Made by a program: the position numbers and the translations under genes. Under the pieces are notes generated by a model. The model was not told where the DNA came from. It saw only the letters and a program-made list of their open reading frames with translations, and searched no databases. Shown in pieces: positions 63,166-64,000 of a stretch of 64,000 bases of DNA (within the stretch, counting starts at the first letter, position 1; every line of letters begins with the position of its first letter). The DNA is from Pseudomonas sp. SG20056 (lineage in GTDB: Bacteria > Pseudomonadota > Gammaproteobacteria > Pseudomonadales > Pseudomonadaceae): contig NZ_CP134499.1 of assembly GCF_031764535.1 (NCBI RefSeq), forward strand, positions 4,402,001 through 4,466,000, in the 5' to 3' direction.

Positions 63166-64000
63166 CAGCTCTTCTTGGTCGGGCGCTTCCAGCCCTCGAT
63201 ATTGCGCTGTTTGGCACGGCCGACGGCCAGCGTGTTATCCGGCACATCGCCGGTAATCACCGAACCGGCACCGGTGGTGGCGCGATCACCCAGCGTCACC
63301 GGCGCAACCAGGGCGCTGTTGGAGCCGATAAACACGTCCTCGCCCAGAACCGTCTTGAACTTGTTGGCGCCGTCATAGTTGCAGGTGATGGTGCCAGCGC
63401 CGATATTGGTTCGCGCACCGATCTCGGCGTCGCCCAGGTAGCTCAGGTGCCCGGCCTTGGCACCCTCGCCCATTCTGGCGTTCTTCAGTTCGACGAAGTT
63501 ACCCACATGCGCTTTGGCGCCCAGTACCGAGCCCGGACGCAGGCGGGCGAATGGACCGCAATCGGCACCCTCACCCACTTCGGCACCTTCCAGATGGCTG
63601 TTGGCTTTGACGATGGCACCTTTGCGCAGAACCGAGTTTTTGATCACGCAGTTCGGGCCGATCTGCACGCCATCTTCGATCAGCACCTGGCCTTCGAGGA
63701 TTACGTTGATATCGATCGACACATCGCGGCCTACCGTGACTTCGCCGCGCAGGTCGAAACGCGCCGGATCGATCAGGGTCACGCCCTGCACCATCAAACG
63801 GCGCGCTGCGCGGTACTGATAGTGGCGCTCCAGTTGCGACAGCTGGATGCGGTCGTTGGCGCCCAGTACTTCCATCTCGTCAGCCGCCTGCTCAGTAGCG
63901 ACGACCAGACCATCGGCCACCGCCATGGCAATCACGTCGGTGAGGTAGTACTCGCCCTGGGCGTTGCTGTTGGACAGACGACCGAGCCAATCACCGAGTT
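63165..64000 (-). CDS. glmU: Bifunctional GlmU, C-terminal part (cut by window edge)
   Basis: About 277 residues of the 3' part of glmU. The end of the uridyltransferase domain (GRLSNSNAQGEYYLTDVIAM) and the whole left-handed beta-helix acetyltransferase are present. Hexapeptide repeats run through VTVGRDVSIDINVILEG and GPFARLRPGSVLGAKAHVGNFVELKNA, with active-site His in KAGHLSYLGDAEIG. It makes UDP-N-acetylglucosamine from the GlmS product after GlmM. The N-terminus lies outside the window. Confidence 0.96.
   Translation of the reverse strand, partial: LGDWLGRLSNSNAQGEYYLTDVIAMAVADGLVVATEQAADEMEVLGANDRIQLSQLERHYQYRAARRLMVQGVTLIDPARFDLRGEVTVGRDVSIDINVILEGQVLIEDGVQIGPNCVIKNSVLRKGAIVKANSHLEGAEVGEGADCGPFARLRPGSVLGAKAHVGNFVELKNARMGEGAKAGHLSYLGDAEIGARTNIGAGTITCNYDGANKFKTVLGEDVFIGSNSALVAPVTLGDRATTGAGSVITGDVPDNTLAVGRAKQRNIEGWKRPTKKS

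Overview
The window is high-GC Pseudomonas-type chromosome. This rests on REP hairpins of the GTGGGAGGGGC...GCCCCTCCCAC type, the glmU / M23 peptidase / DeoR regulator / glmS block, the Zur-type zinc cluster with dksA2 and folE2, and the aerobic cob cluster with a TonB/ABC uptake system. I could not fix a species. No rRNA, tRNA, CRISPR array, intact IS or prophage was seen.

Layout. 1-4.1 kb: a nitrogen-compound catabolic locus (GntR regulator, SDR, class-III aminotransferase, glutamine-synthetase-like ligase) with two identical 10-bp palindromes in the divergent promoter. 4.1-11.3 kb: mixed genes (periplasmic binding protein, thioesterase, membrane diguanylate cyclase, zinc-ribbon protein, hydrolase, COG0523 GTPase) and a MITE-like element. 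11.3-14.6 kb: a zinc-starvation cluster, dksA2 / COG0523 GTPase / DUF1826 divergent from folE2, with one Zur-box-like palindrome between them. 14.6-25 kb: acetyltransferases, LemA/DUF2207 pair, cNMP-CBS-nucleotidyltransferase protein with a DEDDh exonuclease, a frameshifted DUF6434 gene, a BCCT transporter and a second orphan binding protein. 25.1-32.4 kb: a TAXI-type TRAP transporter with a DctB/DctD-like two-component pair, a strong sigma-54 promoter and paired upstream sites. 32.5-33.9 kb: AraC regulator and LysE exporter.

34.0-35.9 kb: a bufferin-type RiPP operon (DUF2282 precursor, DUF692/MNIO enzyme, DUF2063 partner). 36.1-41.5 kb: a BtuCDF-like ABC transporter and a TonB-dependent receptor behind a cobalamin riboswitch; a repeat element lies between the aptamer and the receptor gene. 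41.6-59.7 kb: cobalamin synthesis (cobK, cobL, cobG, cobH, cobI, cbiG-cobJ fusion, cobF, chlD-type ATPase/VWA, cobN, cobW, cobE, cobM) with two more cobalamin riboswitches and an AT-rich DUF2971 insert. 59.7-64 kb: glmS, its DeoR-type regulator, an M23 peptidase and the 3' part of glmU.

How it fits together. Precorrin methylation and ring contraction (CobI, CobG, CobJ, CobM, CobF, CobK, CobL, CobH) lead to cobalt insertion by CobN with a ChlI/ChlD-like partner. Three riboswitches tie both synthesis and uptake to cobalamin level. The most interesting mechanistic signal is an A-AAA-AAG slippery heptamer, two codons before the ATPase stop and 5 nt before a 9-bp GC-rich stem. A -1 shift there would join the ATPase to the VWA domain, giving short and long chelatase subunits from one gene.
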